Below are positions 1-7,923 of a DNA stretch of 43,549 nt, piece after piece; the first letter of the stretch is position 1; each line of letters begins with the position of its first letter. The DNA lies in the NCBI GenBank assembly GCA_020350565.1, contig CP070718.1, forward strand, positions 2,394,590 to 2,438,138, written 5' to 3'. The notes beneath the pieces are model-generated. The model was not told where the DNA came from and searched no databases. It saw nothing but the letters and a program-made list of their open reading frames with translations. This stretch comes from Phycisphaerales bacterium (GTDB lineage: Bacteria > Planctomycetota > Phycisphaerae > UBA1845). Both the position numbers and the translations under genes were made by a program.

Positions 1-149
1 CAAGGAAAGGGGATGGGCTGGTCACATCGTGATACGTTAATCTCTGACAGGATCGCCTCATCGTAGTGCCCGCGCGGACCTCATTGTCATCGTGCCCGGC
101 GTGACCTCAAACCGCGGAGGATCGAGAATAGAAGTCCCTCCGAAGGGTG

Positions 150-635
150 TCAACCAAGTTGTTCCCTGAGTGCCGACAGGCAGCTTGCACTTAACCGCCC
201 GGTCGCCCGAAAGGAAAACCGCCGGGCTGAGGCGCCTGTGGGCGTCAATTCGATCCAGAGCGTATCGTCAGGCATGGCGGAGGCGACTCGATCTGCCCAT
301 TCGACAAGGACCGCCGTATCTGACCGGGGCAGTTCGTCAAAGCCAAGGGCTGTCAATTCGGCCGCACTTTTCAGGCGATAGGCATCGACATGAAACAAGA
401 TCAGCCGGCCCGGGTATTCATGGATGAGGGTGAACGTCGGGCTGGTGGCCACACAGCGATCTTCCCGCCGGTTGGCCGTCTCTATGCCTTTGACCAGTTC
501 GGTCTTGCCGGCACCGAGCGGCCCCGTCAAGGCGACCACCAATCCCCCCGGCAGACAGTCGCTCAGCGAGCGGCCGACGTCCCCGGTCGCTGCAACAGAG
601 GTCGATTCGATGATGAGCGTCTGTGCGGCGGTCAT
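150..635 (-). CDS. tsaE: tRNA threonylcarbamoyladenosine biosynthesis ATPase TsaE
   Basis: TsaE is the ATPase of the TsaB-TsaD-TsaE machinery that makes t6A37 on ANN-decoding tRNAs in the cytoplasm. The 161-aa product has the P-loop GPLGAGKTELVKG near residue 40, the SPTFTLIHEY segment, and the FHVDAYRL motif typical of the family. I use the ATG at 635 rather than the TTG one codon upstream, because the ATG overlaps the thiL stop by one base (TGATG), a classic coupled restart. It is the distal gene of a thiL-tsaE operon. Length and motifs are normal for the family. Confidence 0.95.
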   Translation of the reverse strand: MTAAQTLIIESTSVAATGDVGRSLSDCLPGGLVVALTGPLGAGKTELVKGIETANRREDRCVATSPTFTLIHEYPGRLILFHVDAYRLKSAAELTALGFDELPRSDTAVLVEWADRVASAMPDDTLWIELTPTGASARRFSFRATGRLSASCLSALREQLG

Positions 636-1546
636 CAATGGAGAAAGCCCCGTGGCTCCAGTGGCTCGGCTTGCCCGTCGACTCTGTAGAGGTATACCCC
701 ACGATCGGTAATGCGCCCAAGTGGGAAAACAGGAACCTCGCCCGATTCGATTTCGCCTTTCACGGTGAACAGCAGCTCGAAATCCTCGCCATCGGAAAGA
801 GCGTGATCGATTGCCGTTCGGCCGCTGTTTGCCGCTGCAGCCGTGGCCGCCTCACTGATCACTGCCTCGAGCCGCCGTTCCTCCACAATCGCGCCGACAC
901 CGGATGCCTGACAGAGTCGATGCAAGTCGAGCGCCAATCCGTCGCTCAGGTCCATCATGGCGTGAAGCCGCGAGCCCAAGGCCTCTGCCAGCGCGCGGGC
1001 TTCACGCACGCGCGGCGTGAACGTCAGATGGTGCCCACTGTGGACACTTCCACCGAGCGGCCCGGTGACGTACAGAATGTCGCCGACCCGGGCGCCACTT
1101 CGCGTGACCGGCTTGATCCCTTCATAGGGCACGCCGGCGATGGAAACGTCGATGGCCAGCGGTTGATCCCAGCTGACCGTATCTCCGCCGACAAGGGCCA
1201 GGCCGTATTCGCGGGCGATCTCATCCATCCCTTCGAAGAGCTTTTTCGCGTCGTCCGGCGAGCGATCGCGCGGCCAGGCAACGGAGACGGTGGACGCTAA
1301 AGGCTTCACCGCCATGGCCGCACAATCGCTCAGGTTGCACGCGACAGCCTTTCGCCCGATAAGTCGGAGGTCATGTCGGCTGCTGTCGAAATGGACGCCG
1401 TCCAGCATCATGTCGGAAGCGAGCAAAACCTGACCTGCCGACGTCTGCACGATGGCCATGTCGTCGCCGATGCCCAGTTCAACGGGCGACTCCCGGGGGC
1501 CGCGGGCTTGCAGCCACTGCACGAATTCGAGTTCGATGGCGGCCAT
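635..1546 (-). CDS. thiL: Thiamine-monophosphate kinase ThiL
   Basis: ThiL phosphorylates thiamine monophosphate to thiamine pyrophosphate with ATP, the last step of the pathway. The 303-aa protein shows the PurM/ThiL-fold signatures in order: IGDDMA (residues 26-31), SDMMLDGVHF (residues 44-53), GGDTVSW mid-protein, MMDLSDGLALDL, and SDGEDFELLF near the C-terminus. These hold the Mg-binding aspartates. No strong ribosome-binding site precedes the ATG; a GGAG lies too far upstream. Its stop overlaps the start of tsaE, so the two are co-translated. No other thiamine genes are in the window. Confidence 0.95.
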   Translation of the reverse strand: MAAIELEFVQWLQARGPRESPVELGIGDDMAIVQTSAGQVLLASDMMLDGVHFDSSRHDLRLIGRKAVACNLSDCAAMAVKPLASTVSVAWPRDRSPDDAKKLFEGMDEIAREYGLALVGGDTVSWDQPLAIDVSIAGVPYEGIKPVTRSGARVGDILYVTGPLGGSVHSGHHLTFTPRVREARALAEALGSRLHAMMDLSDGLALDLHRLCQASGVGAIVEERRLEAVISEAATAAAANSGRTAIDHALSDGEDFELLFTVKGEIESGEVPVFPLGRITDRGVYLYRVDGQAEPLEPRGFLH

Positions 1547-1827
1547 GAGGCACGCATCATAGCATGTCTCCGGGGCGTCGGAAGTCCTTATGGCGGCGGA
1601 GGTTGGGGATTTGGGCGGCCATGCGTCGGTCCGGGAGGGGGGGGCGATAATCCGGGGGACAACGTCGATGAGCCGGCTTTCGGGGCCAAGGGCCCGTGCC
1701 CAACGCGCCAGGCCACCCCCACTGAATCCACTCTGATGACGTCTGGTTCATCCGTGCTAATTCCATGGTGTCCTTTTGGCCGACACGGAAATGTCAGACA
1801 GATGGCATTTCAGACAGGAGACGTGCG

Positions 1828-2001
1828 TTGCTTGAGTGGTTCATAGAGTTGAGCCCGATTCTGCGGTATGGGGCGGCCTTTCTCTTTCTGGCGATTTCCA
1901 CAGCCCTGTTTTTCGCAGGGATACTCTGGCCCTGGGGCTGGGCAGTGGGCGTCGGTCTGCTGCTCTTTAACATTATCCTGGGCGGGTTGAGGGATTTTTG
2001 A
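1828..2001 (+). CDS. Small two-helix membrane protein, function unknown
   Basis: A TTG start at 1828 with AGGAG at 1816-1820 (7-nt spacer) gives a 57-aa protein made almost entirely of two hydrophobic segments (about residues 13-31 and 37-52) joined by a PWGW turn, ending LGGLRDF. The reading frame stays open upstream to an ATG at 1765, but the upstream part is charged and has no ribosome-binding site. The gene is divergent from thiL. It resembles the small hydrophobic proteins often found in planctomycete genomes, but I recognise no family, and function is unknown. The ribosome-binding site and clean hydrophobic pattern favour a real gene. Confidence 0.6.
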   Translation: MLEWFIELSPILRYGAAFLFLAISTALFFAGILWPWGWAVGVGLLLFNIILGGLRDF

Positions 2002-2418
2002 GGCCTCTGGCCCCGCACTGGGAGAGGTCAGGCACGAAAAGGGTGGAGTGCATCCCACTTTGGGTGACACGGTCCAACTCGTTAGACCATACCCCTGAGG
2101 ATTTCACTCCCCCGATCAGTCGGGGGACCATGCGACCCGCCGCACATTCCCTACATCTTGCGGGATACAGTCATGGGACACAGATTGTTTTTGGCGCGTA
2201 CGGGCCCGGCATGCCGACATCGCGTGCGACCAGCTTCTCCCGGCGCCCCGGGACTGAAGCGGCGCGTGACGGTCTGAGTTTTCTCGCCACTTAGGAGTTT
2301 GTTCTGTCTGCACGTCTCACGAATGAGAGCGGCTCGGCCCCGTCTTTCGCTCCACGGCTACTCACCACGGCCGGGCCTTCTTCTTTGCCTGAAAGGAAAC
2401 AGAACACAGTGCAGAGGA
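2002..2418. other. Intergenic region with one hairpin
   Basis: This gap lies between the small membrane protein and the 3' end of the FGE-like gene, which are convergent. The only clear structure is an 8-bp stem with a TCAG loop at 2108-2127 (TCCCCCGA/TCGGGGGA) without a T-tract, which could slow or stop transcription from either side. I see no convincing gene in it. Confidence 0.5.
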
Positions 2419-3765
2419 TTACGGATAGTCCAGGGCCAACCGAAACCCGTAGCCGTAGTGCCGGTTGATGGGCGGCCAGTGGGTGCGACTCGCCACGCGG
2501 CAGTAGTACGCATTGAGCTGCCAGCCGCCGCCGCGCACAACACGCCAGATGCCCGACGTCGGGCCGTGCGGGTTGTCGTACGGACTGCTGCCGTAGTACG
2601 TGTCCAGATACCAATCGTTGCACCATTCCCACGCGTTGCCCGCCATGTCGTGCAGGCCGTAGCCGTTCGCCCCGTTCTCCGTCTGATAGCTCTCCGGCAA
2701 ACCCGGCCAGTCCCAATCCGCCTTATACTGAAGCGCACCCGTAAAGAACCCCACGGGACTGGTGTTGGGGCCAGGCCCATAGAGCCAACACGGGTGGTGG
2801 CCGCTCGTTGGGCTCGTGTCGTACGAATAGCCGGCCTCACTGTAGTAGTTGCAGCGGGCGTGCTGAATCGTATCCTGGTCCGACCACGGGAACCGGTGCC
2901 CGGGCGTGCCGCCACGGGCCGCCTTCTCCCACTCCGCTTCAGTCGGCAGCCGATAGCCGCTGCCGAAGTTGCAGGTCCAGGTGTCGAGGTCGTAGCACGG
3001 CGGGCGCCCCTCTATGCCGCCGCGCCAGTTGGCATAAGCAACCGAGCCGTACCAGCTTACCAGCACTATGGGGTAGTCCTCCTTGCCTACGACCACACCG
3101 AACGTGCTGCCGTTCCAGGTGATACTGCTGTTCGACGAACTGGTGGTGGTGTCACAGTAAGGGTAGCTGGTCCCGCTGCCGTACTTGTACACGACGCCGC
3201 TGGTGACGGTGATGAGGTTGCCCTGGGCCCAAGCCCAGTTCAGCCCCGCGGCGTACTGGGCGTTGGTCACCTCGTAGCGGTCCACGTAGAAAGCATCAAC
3301 GTAGACCGCGTGCACGGGCCGCTCGGTGTAATCTCCATCGATGAAGGTGTCGCCCATCTCGAATTCGCCCTCGGGAATCAGCACCATCTCCGGGGGTACG
3401 GGGCAGGGATTGGGATCACAGCTCGTGCCGACGCCCTGCCAGAACGCTGTACACTGTGCCTCGGTTTCCATCACACAGACGCTGCCCGGATAGCAGCACG
3501 CCCCGATAGGCTCCGGCAGTTGACCGGTCATGTACTGCCGGAACAGAGCGAAGTCGTCCAAGTCGGTGTCGCAGTCTTTGTCGATGTCGCCCAGCGGACG
3601 CCCCTCGGCATCCACCGCGGTCCCCGGCGGCGTGTTGTCGCAGACGTCGATGGCGTCGTCCACGCCGTCGCCGTCCACGTCATCTGCCCACGCCGGGGTC
3701 ATGCCCCCGAACAGAATCAGCGCGGCCGCCAGAGCCAATACCCCCGCGAGGTTTCGCCTGGACAT
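2419..3765 (-). CDS. Exported FGE-sulfatase-fold protein with thrombospondin-3/dockerin module
   Basis: The 448-aa start at 3765 is set by GGAGG 7 nt upstream (3773-3777) and begins a clean signal peptide, MSRRNLAGVLALAAALILFG, with likely cleavage after AWA (residue 27). Residues 29-80 are a calcium-binding type: DVDGDGVDDAIDVCDN (thrombospondin type 3) then DIDKDCDTDLDDFALFRQYM (dockerin-like). Residues 88-122 are a Cys-rich GACC linker. Residues 123-445 are a formylglycine-generating-enzyme (SUMF1) domain: MVLIPEGEFEMGD, RLPTEAEWEKAARG, LHDMAGNAWEWCNDWY, VVRGGGWQLN. The paired cysteines of true FGE near GGSYMC...C are absent: only one Cys follows GGGW, so it is probably a structural or ligand-binding homologue rather than a sulfatase activator. 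It is monocistronic. Confidence 0.85.
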   Translation of the reverse strand: MSRRNLAGVLALAAALILFGGMTPAWADDVDGDGVDDAIDVCDNTPPGTAVDAEGRPLGDIDKDCDTDLDDFALFRQYMTGQLPEPIGACCYPGSVCVMETEAQCTAFWQGVGTSCDPNPCPVPPEMVLIPEGEFEMGDTFIDGDYTERPVHAVYVDAFYVDRYEVTNAQYAAGLNWAWAQGNLITVTSGVVYKYGSGTSYPYCDTTTSSSNSSITWNGSTFGVVVGKEDYPIVLVSWYGSVAYANWRGGIEGRPPCYDLDTWTCNFGSGYRLPTEAEWEKAARGGTPGHRFPWSDQDTIQHARCNYYSEAGYSYDTSPTSGHHPCWLYGPGPNTSPVGFFTGALQYKADWDWPGLPESYQTENGANGYGLHDMAGNAWEWCNDWYLDTYYGSSPYDNPHGPTSGIWRVVRGGGWQLNAYYCRVASRTHWPPINRHYGYGFRLALDYP

Positions 3766-4198
3766 GTCATGTCCTCCAGTAGACTTGTTGCCCGAGTTCG
3801 CAGGCGACGAAGGCACATGAGTCGCACCGGAGCCCCTCAGATTTGTAGCCGAGGCGCTATTATACCCCCCCCGGCGGGGCAATGCACAAGGGACTTTCGG
3901 ATCGGGTACTGAGACGTGGGGGGGGCCGTGACACAATCGGCGGGCGGCAACCGTTGCGGGCGAAAGCCAATGGGTTCGGGAGACACGCACAAGACCGCCC
4001 AGTTAGACTCTTCGATCGCGGAATGCTCGGCGTGAAGGTGGTCTTGTGCGTGCCACCCCGTTTACCGGCACCCCGCCGGGACTGTCATGGACCCCGTGGG
4101 GGGAAAGCTCGTTCGGGGGGCTTGCAGCCAGGCTGCGAGCACCTATAATCCGGGATTCTCGCGTGTCCGGTGCTCGGCACGCCCCGAATGGAAGAACC
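3766..4198. other. Divergent intergenic region with long inverted repeat upstream of rpmI
   Basis: This region holds the control sequences for the FGE-like gene (minus strand) and rpmI-rplT (plus strand). A perfect 13-base inverted repeat has arms at 3984-3996 (CACGCACAAGACC) and 4040-4052, separated by 43 nt. A well-formed promoter follows at 4122-4149. I see no protein gene here; a frame open from 4046 into rpmI lacks coding character before the rpmI start. Confidence 0.5.
4122..4149 (+). promoter_or_regulatory. Sigma-70-type promoter of rpmI-rplT with palindromic spacer
   Basis: A TTGCAG box (4122-4127) is followed after 16 nt by a consensus TATAAT (4144-4149), about 50 nt before the rpmI start codon. 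The spacer contains a perfect palindrome GCAGCC-A-GGCTGC (4124-4136) that overlaps the -35 box and could be an operator. Both are read directly from sequence; promoter activity is inferred. Confidence 0.6.
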
Positions 4199-4402
4199 AT
4201 GGCAAAAGTAAAGCTAAAGACGCACAAGGGCTTGAAAAAGCGGATTCGTATCACCGCGAGGAAGAAGGTGCGGATTCGGAAGGCGGGCGCCGGGCACTTG
4301 CTGAGCCACAAGAGTGGGGACCGGTGCCGCCGCTTGCGCCGGCCCAAGGTCTTCACCGGCAAGGTGGCGAGCAAGATGAAGGAGCTTTGTCCGGAGGCTT
4401 AG
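4199..4402 (+). CDS. rpmI: 50S ribosomal protein L35
   Basis: This 67-aa basic protein starts MAKVKLKTHKGLKKRIR and contains the L35 pattern of lysine-rich N-terminus, KKVRIRKAGAGHLLSHKS and RRLRRPKVFTGK. It is a component of the large ribosomal subunit. The ATG at 4199 is chosen by homology; a longer open frame upstream is not coding. It is followed by rplT after 52 nt, the common rpmI-rplT pair, but infC, usually first in this operon, is not upstream. Confidence 0.95.
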   Translation: MAKVKLKTHKGLKKRIRITARKKVRIRKAGAGHLLSHKSGDRCRRLRRPKVFTGKVASKMKELCPEA

Positions 4403-4454
4403 GAACGCGCCGGCGGCCTTCGGATCGGTCGCCGCATTCTTGGAGCAGGTCATC

Positions 4455-4829
4455 ATGCGAGCCACTTGTGGTGCCGCTCGACATCGAAAGAAGAAGCGGA
4501 TTCTAAAGGCCGCCAGGGGATTTCGCGGTGCGCCGGGACGGCGATGGCGCCTGGCGAAGGAGGCGGTGCGCCGTGCACGAGTCTTCGCTTATCGCGATCG
4601 TCGGACCCGGAAGCGCGATTTTCGCAGTCTGTGGGTAACGCGCCTGTCGGCCGCCTGCTCGATGCGCGGCGTGGCCTACAGTCGCTTTATCGCCGCGTTG
4701 CAGGAAGGTCGCATCGAGCTGAATCGCAAGATGCTCAGCGAGATCGCCATCCACTCGCCCGAGGATTTCGACGCCATTGTCGAGGCCGTCAAGGAGCACC
4801 TGCCCAAAAACAACAAGGAAGCGGCGTAG
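4455..4829 (+). CDS. rplT: 50S ribosomal protein L20
   Basis: L20 is a 23S rRNA-binding early assembly protein and, in many bacteria, the autoregulator of its operon. The 124-aa product has the family signatures ARHRKKKRILKAARGFRGA at the N-terminus, RRARVFAYRDRRTRKRDFRSLWVTRL, and YSRFIAALQEGRIELNRKMLSEIA. The ATG at 4455 is preceded by GGAGCAGGT. The N-terminus MRATCGAARHRKKK differs slightly from the usual MARVK start. A strong intrinsic terminator follows 50 nt after the stop. Confidence 0.95.
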   Translation: MRATCGAARHRKKKRILKAARGFRGAPGRRWRLAKEAVRRARVFAYRDRRTRKRDFRSLWVTRLSAACSMRGVAYSRFIAALQEGRIELNRKMLSEIAIHSPEDFDAIVEAVKEHLPKNNKEAA

Positions 4830-4876
4830 CGATCACCCTTCGTGCGGAGGTGACTTCGACGGAACATTCCGATCAT

Positions 4877-4911
4877 TCAAAAGCCCACGGGTTTCAACCG
4901 TGGGCTTTTTT
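4877..4911 (+). terminator. Intrinsic terminator of rpmI-rplT
   Basis: A perfect 11-bp stem AAAGCCCACGG / CCGTGGGCTTT (4880-4890 and 4898-4908) with a 7-nt loop is followed by a T-tract to 4911. The A-run on the left flank means it may also act on the convergent acetoacetyl-CoA synthetase transcript, whose stop lies 53 nt away. Confidence 0.9.
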
Positions 4912-4963
4912 GTCGGGCATGTTCGCGACGCTATGTGCGTCGGGTCGGCGTGTCGTTTGGGCG

Positions 4964-6901
4964 CTACACGATTCCCTTGTACTGATCCAGCGCCTGGGGG
5001 TTCTGAAGCGCGTCGCGGTTGAGGACGGCCTCACCGTGGATCATATTCGAAACGGCCATCTCGACCTTCTTGCCGCTGATGGTATAGGGAACCTCGGTTA
5101 CCTGCTTGATGTGCTTTGGCACGTGCCGCGGTGTGGCACCGGCGCGGATCCTGTCCTTGATGGTCTTGATCAGCGTATCATCGAGGGTCAGTCCTTTGCG
5201 GAGGACGACGAAAAGGCAGACCTCGACGTCGGCGTCAGCGGTCGTCTTGCCCACGACGACGCTGTCGACGATTTCGTCTATGGCTTCGACCTGGCGATAG
5301 ATTTCGGCCGTGCCGATGCGGATGCCTCCGGGATTCAACGTGGCATCTGATCGGCCGTAGACGATCACGCCGCCGCGCGGTGTGATCTCGACAAAGTCGC
5401 CGTGCCGCCAGATACCGGGATAGTGCTCGAAGTAGGCGGACCGGTACTTCTCGTTGTCCTCGTCGTTCCAGAAGCTGGTTGGCTGCGAGGGGAACGGTGC
5501 GCAGCAGACCAGCTCGCCTTTTTCGCCGATGACGGGCTTTCCGTTTAGATCATAGGCCTTGACGTCCATGCCCAGCCCGATGCACTGGATCTCCCCGGCG
5601 TACACCGGCAGGATCGAGTTGCCCAGCATGAAGCAACTGATGATGTCCGTGCCGCCGCAGATGCTCGAAAGTTGCAGGTCCTTCTTGATGTTGTCGTAGA
5701 CCCACTTGAAGTTCTCGATGGTGAGCGGCGATGCGGTCGAAAGGACGGCGCGGAGCTTGGACAGATCCTGCTGCTCTATCGGTTTGATCCCGGCCTTTTC
5801 GCAGGCGGAGACGTACTTGGCGCTGGTGCCAAAGACGGTCATGCCGATCCGCTCGGCGAACTTCCAGAGGTGTTGCATGTTCGGATAACCGGGGCTTCCC
5901 TCGAACAGGCAGACGGTCGCGCCGGCCCCGAGCGAGCTGACCAGCCAGTTCCACATCATCCACCCGCAGGTAGTGAAGTACATAATCTTGTCTTTGCGCT
6001 TCAGGTCGGTGTGGAGGACCAGCTCTTTCAGGTGTTGGATGAGCGTCCCCCCGGCCCCGTGGACGATGCATTTGGGCACGCCCGTCGTGCCGGAGGAGTA
6101 CATGATGTAAAGCGGGTGATCCCAGGGGAGCTGCTCAAAAACCAGCTCTCCGGATTGCGCGAGCAGCTCCGACCAGTGCATAGCGTTTGGAATCGGTGAG
6201 ATGTCCGGCGACTCTTCCATGAATGGAACAACGGCCACTTTTTCAATGCTCGGGATCTTCTCGACGATGCCTTTGATGCGTTCGAGTGAATCGATCTTCT
6301 TTCCGTTGTAGGAGTACGCGTCGGCGGCGATGAGGAGCCTCGGCTCAATCTGACCGAAACGGTCGAAGACGCCGTTGATGCCGAAGTCGGGCGAGCACGA
6401 GGACCACGTGGCGCCTATGCTGGCGGCCGCGAGCATTCCGATGATCGCTTCGGGGATGTTGGGGATGAAGGCGCCGACGCGGTCGCCGCGCTTGACGCCG
6501 AGGGCGCGCATGCCGGTCGCGCAGCGGGCCACCTGCTCGCGCAGCTCATGGAAGGTCATCGTGCGCGTTCTGCCGAGTTCGTCCTCGGCCTCGATCGCCA
6601 GGTGATCGTCATCAAAGCGGAGCAGGTACTCGGCGTAGTTGAACTCCAGGCCGGGAAACCACTTGGTGCCTAGCATGCCCTCGCCGGTGCGGACCGTCGT
6701 CGCCGGTCTGGACGGCTTGACCTCGGCGAACTCGAGCAACTCCCGCCAGAACTCATCGCAGTGATCGACCGACCATTGATGCAGCGCGGGCCATTCGGCG
6801 TCGAAGCCGTATTTCTCGGCCATGCTCTGCATGAAGCCGTACATCCGTGATCGCCTGATCCGCTCCTCACTGGGCTGCCAAAGTAGTTCCGCCTGCGTCA
6901 T
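4964..6901 (-). CDS. aacS: Acetoacetyl-CoA synthetase (acetoacetate--CoA ligase)
   Basis: This enzyme activates acetoacetate to acetoacetyl-CoA with ATP via an adenylate, linking ketone bodies or PHB breakdown products to central metabolism. The 645-aa length and the N-terminal LLWQPSEERIRRSRMYGFM and GTKWFPGLEFNYAEYLLR segments are typical of AacS rather than AcsA. The AMP-binding P-loop is YIMYSSGTTGVPK, the A8 hinge region is GRSDATLNPGGIRIGTAEIY, and the catalytic lysine region is TISGKKVEMAV near the C-terminus. The ATG at 6901 is preceded by AGAGGA at a 5-nt spacing; a longer frame upstream is not supported. It stands alone on the minus strand. Confidence 0.93.
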   Translation of the reverse strand: MTQAELLWQPSEERIRRSRMYGFMQSMAEKYGFDAEWPALHQWSVDHCDEFWRELLEFAEVKPSRPATTVRTGEGMLGTKWFPGLEFNYAEYLLRFDDDHLAIEAEDELGRTRTMTFHELREQVARCATGMRALGVKRGDRVGAFIPNIPEAIIGMLAAASIGATWSSCSPDFGINGVFDRFGQIEPRLLIAADAYSYNGKKIDSLERIKGIVEKIPSIEKVAVVPFMEESPDISPIPNAMHWSELLAQSGELVFEQLPWDHPLYIMYSSGTTGVPKCIVHGAGGTLIQHLKELVLHTDLKRKDKIMYFTTCGWMMWNWLVSSLGAGATVCLFEGSPGYPNMQHLWKFAERIGMTVFGTSAKYVSACEKAGIKPIEQQDLSKLRAVLSTASPLTIENFKWVYDNIKKDLQLSSICGGTDIISCFMLGNSILPVYAGEIQCIGLGMDVKAYDLNGKPVIGEKGELVCCAPFPSQPTSFWNDEDNEKYRSAYFEHYPGIWRHGDFVEITPRGGVIVYGRSDATLNPGGIRIGTAEIYRQVEAIDEIVDSVVVGKTTADADVEVCLFVVLRKGLTLDDTLIKTIKDRIRAGATPRHVPKHIKQVTEVPYTISGKKVEMAVSNMIHGEAVLNRDALQNPQALDQYKGIV

Positions 6902-7313
6902 GATGCGTCCTCTTACTGCTTGTGTCTCGGAAACCATCGAGACCTTGATTCAAAGCTGGATAGCAACATCATCATGGCGGCTGAGGGGGTGTTTTGCAAC
7001 GATTTCACGCGCGCAGGGCGTGGCTGCACCCTGATCCCGAGGTGAGGAAGTGGAAAGTCCGTTGAAAGGGGCTCGGATTCGCAGGCCATAGCCCCGCCCA
7101 CCAGCCGTGAAGGGCCGGCCAAAGAGCCCGCCTTCGGCAGGCGAAGAGCCGATGAATCGGCTGATCGTTGCCCCCCCGATCCTCGTGCACATACCTGCGA
7201 TGAGAACCTGGCGTCCGAACATCAATCTCGCTGAAGGCGCGTGCTGGAAGGTTCCTGCCGGCGCGCCGCCTCCGCCGCTCAATTCGCTACTCGCTATTCT
7301 GCATCGTTAATTC
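6902..7313. other. Intergenic region ending in a heptanucleotide repeat
   Basis: This 412-nt gap between the aacS start and the cysC-like stop holds the presumed aacS promoter. A weak 5-bp hairpin CGCCT/AGGCG sits near 7130. The end next to the cysC-like stop contains degenerate 7-nt repeats (7282-7309). I see no gene. Confidence 0.5.
7282..7309. repeat. Degenerate ATTCGCT heptanucleotide repeat, four units
   Basis: Four 7-nt units in register: ATTCGCT, ACTCGCT, ATTCTGC, ATCGTTA. The same motif and period occur at 27887-27914. Both copies sit just beyond or across the stop codon of a minus-strand gene. Confidence 0.6.
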
Positions 7314-7922
7314 TCAGAGATACCCCAGATCCGTCAGCCGCTTGCGGATCATCTCTTCTTCTTCTGGCGTGTAGGTGGCGGGTTCGATCCTCTCGATAAA
7401 GCCCAGGTCTTCGAGGGTGGTAACGACCTTACTGACCGCTTCATCGACGGTGCACCGGTCCGTATCGATGACCACTTCCGGATCGACAGGCTCCTCGTAT
7501 GGGGCGTTGATTCCTGCCACGTGCGTGATTTCACCGCGCTCGGCCCGCTCGAAGAGTCCCATATCGTCACGTTGCTTGAGCACTTCGATCGGGCAGCGGC
7601 AGTACACCTCGACGAATTTGCCGATTTCCTTGCGACAATGGTCCCGTGCATCCCGGTAGGGCGACACCGCGCCGACGACGGCCACCACCCCGTTGCGGTT
7701 GAGCATGCGGCACTCATAGGCCAGGCGGATCATGCTCATGGTGATTTCCTCGCGGGTGAAACCCAGGCTGCGGTTGAGCTCTCGGCGGATTCGGCCCGAA
7801 TCAAGCAGTTCGACGTGAAGCTGACGCTTGCGCAGGGCGTCGGTTACGCCGGCGCTGATCGACGACTTGCCGGACTTCGAGATGCCCGTGAACCAGATGG
7901 TGAATGCCCGTTGTGTCACCAC
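7314..7922 (-). CDS. cysC: Divergent adenylyl-sulfate (APS) kinase family protein
   Basis: Canonical CysC phosphorylates adenosine 5'-phosphosulfate to PAPS. The 202-aa product aligns along its whole length: P-loop GISKSGKSS (residues 13-21), LNRSLGF, VSPYRDARD, FVEVYCRCPIEVLKQRD, and NAPYEEPVDPEVVIDTD. Several usual substrate residues differ: the DGD box reads DSG, and the DxKGLYxKAR motif reads DDMGLFERAE, losing both lysines. It starts with GTG (7922), 1 nt after the stop of the upstream transporter, so it is translationally coupled; a second GTG at 7919 is possible. No sulfate adenylyltransferase lies nearby. Substrate may be APS or another phosphosulfate-like compound. Confidence 0.8.
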   Translation of the reverse strand: MVTQRAFTIWFTGISKSGKSSISAGVTDALRKRQLHVELLDSGRIRRELNRSLGFTREEITMSMIRLAYECRMLNRNGVVAVVGAVSPYRDARDHCRKEIGKFVEVYCRCPIEVLKQRDDMGLFERAERGEITHVAGINAPYEEPVDPEVVIDTDRCTVDEAVSKVVTTLEDLGFIERIEPATYTPEEEEMIRKRLTDLGYL

Positions 7923-7923
7923 G

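Noticed and set aside
1557-1766. Small minus-strand frame upstream of thiL
   Set aside because: Pro/Arg-rich, no ribosome-binding site and no hydrophobic or family pattern; treated as non-coding.
2299-3912. 537-aa plus-strand frame antisense to the FGE-like gene
   Set aside because: Arg/Val-rich composition typical of a shadow frame in GC-rich DNA; the minus strand has a signal peptide, ribosome-binding site and domains.
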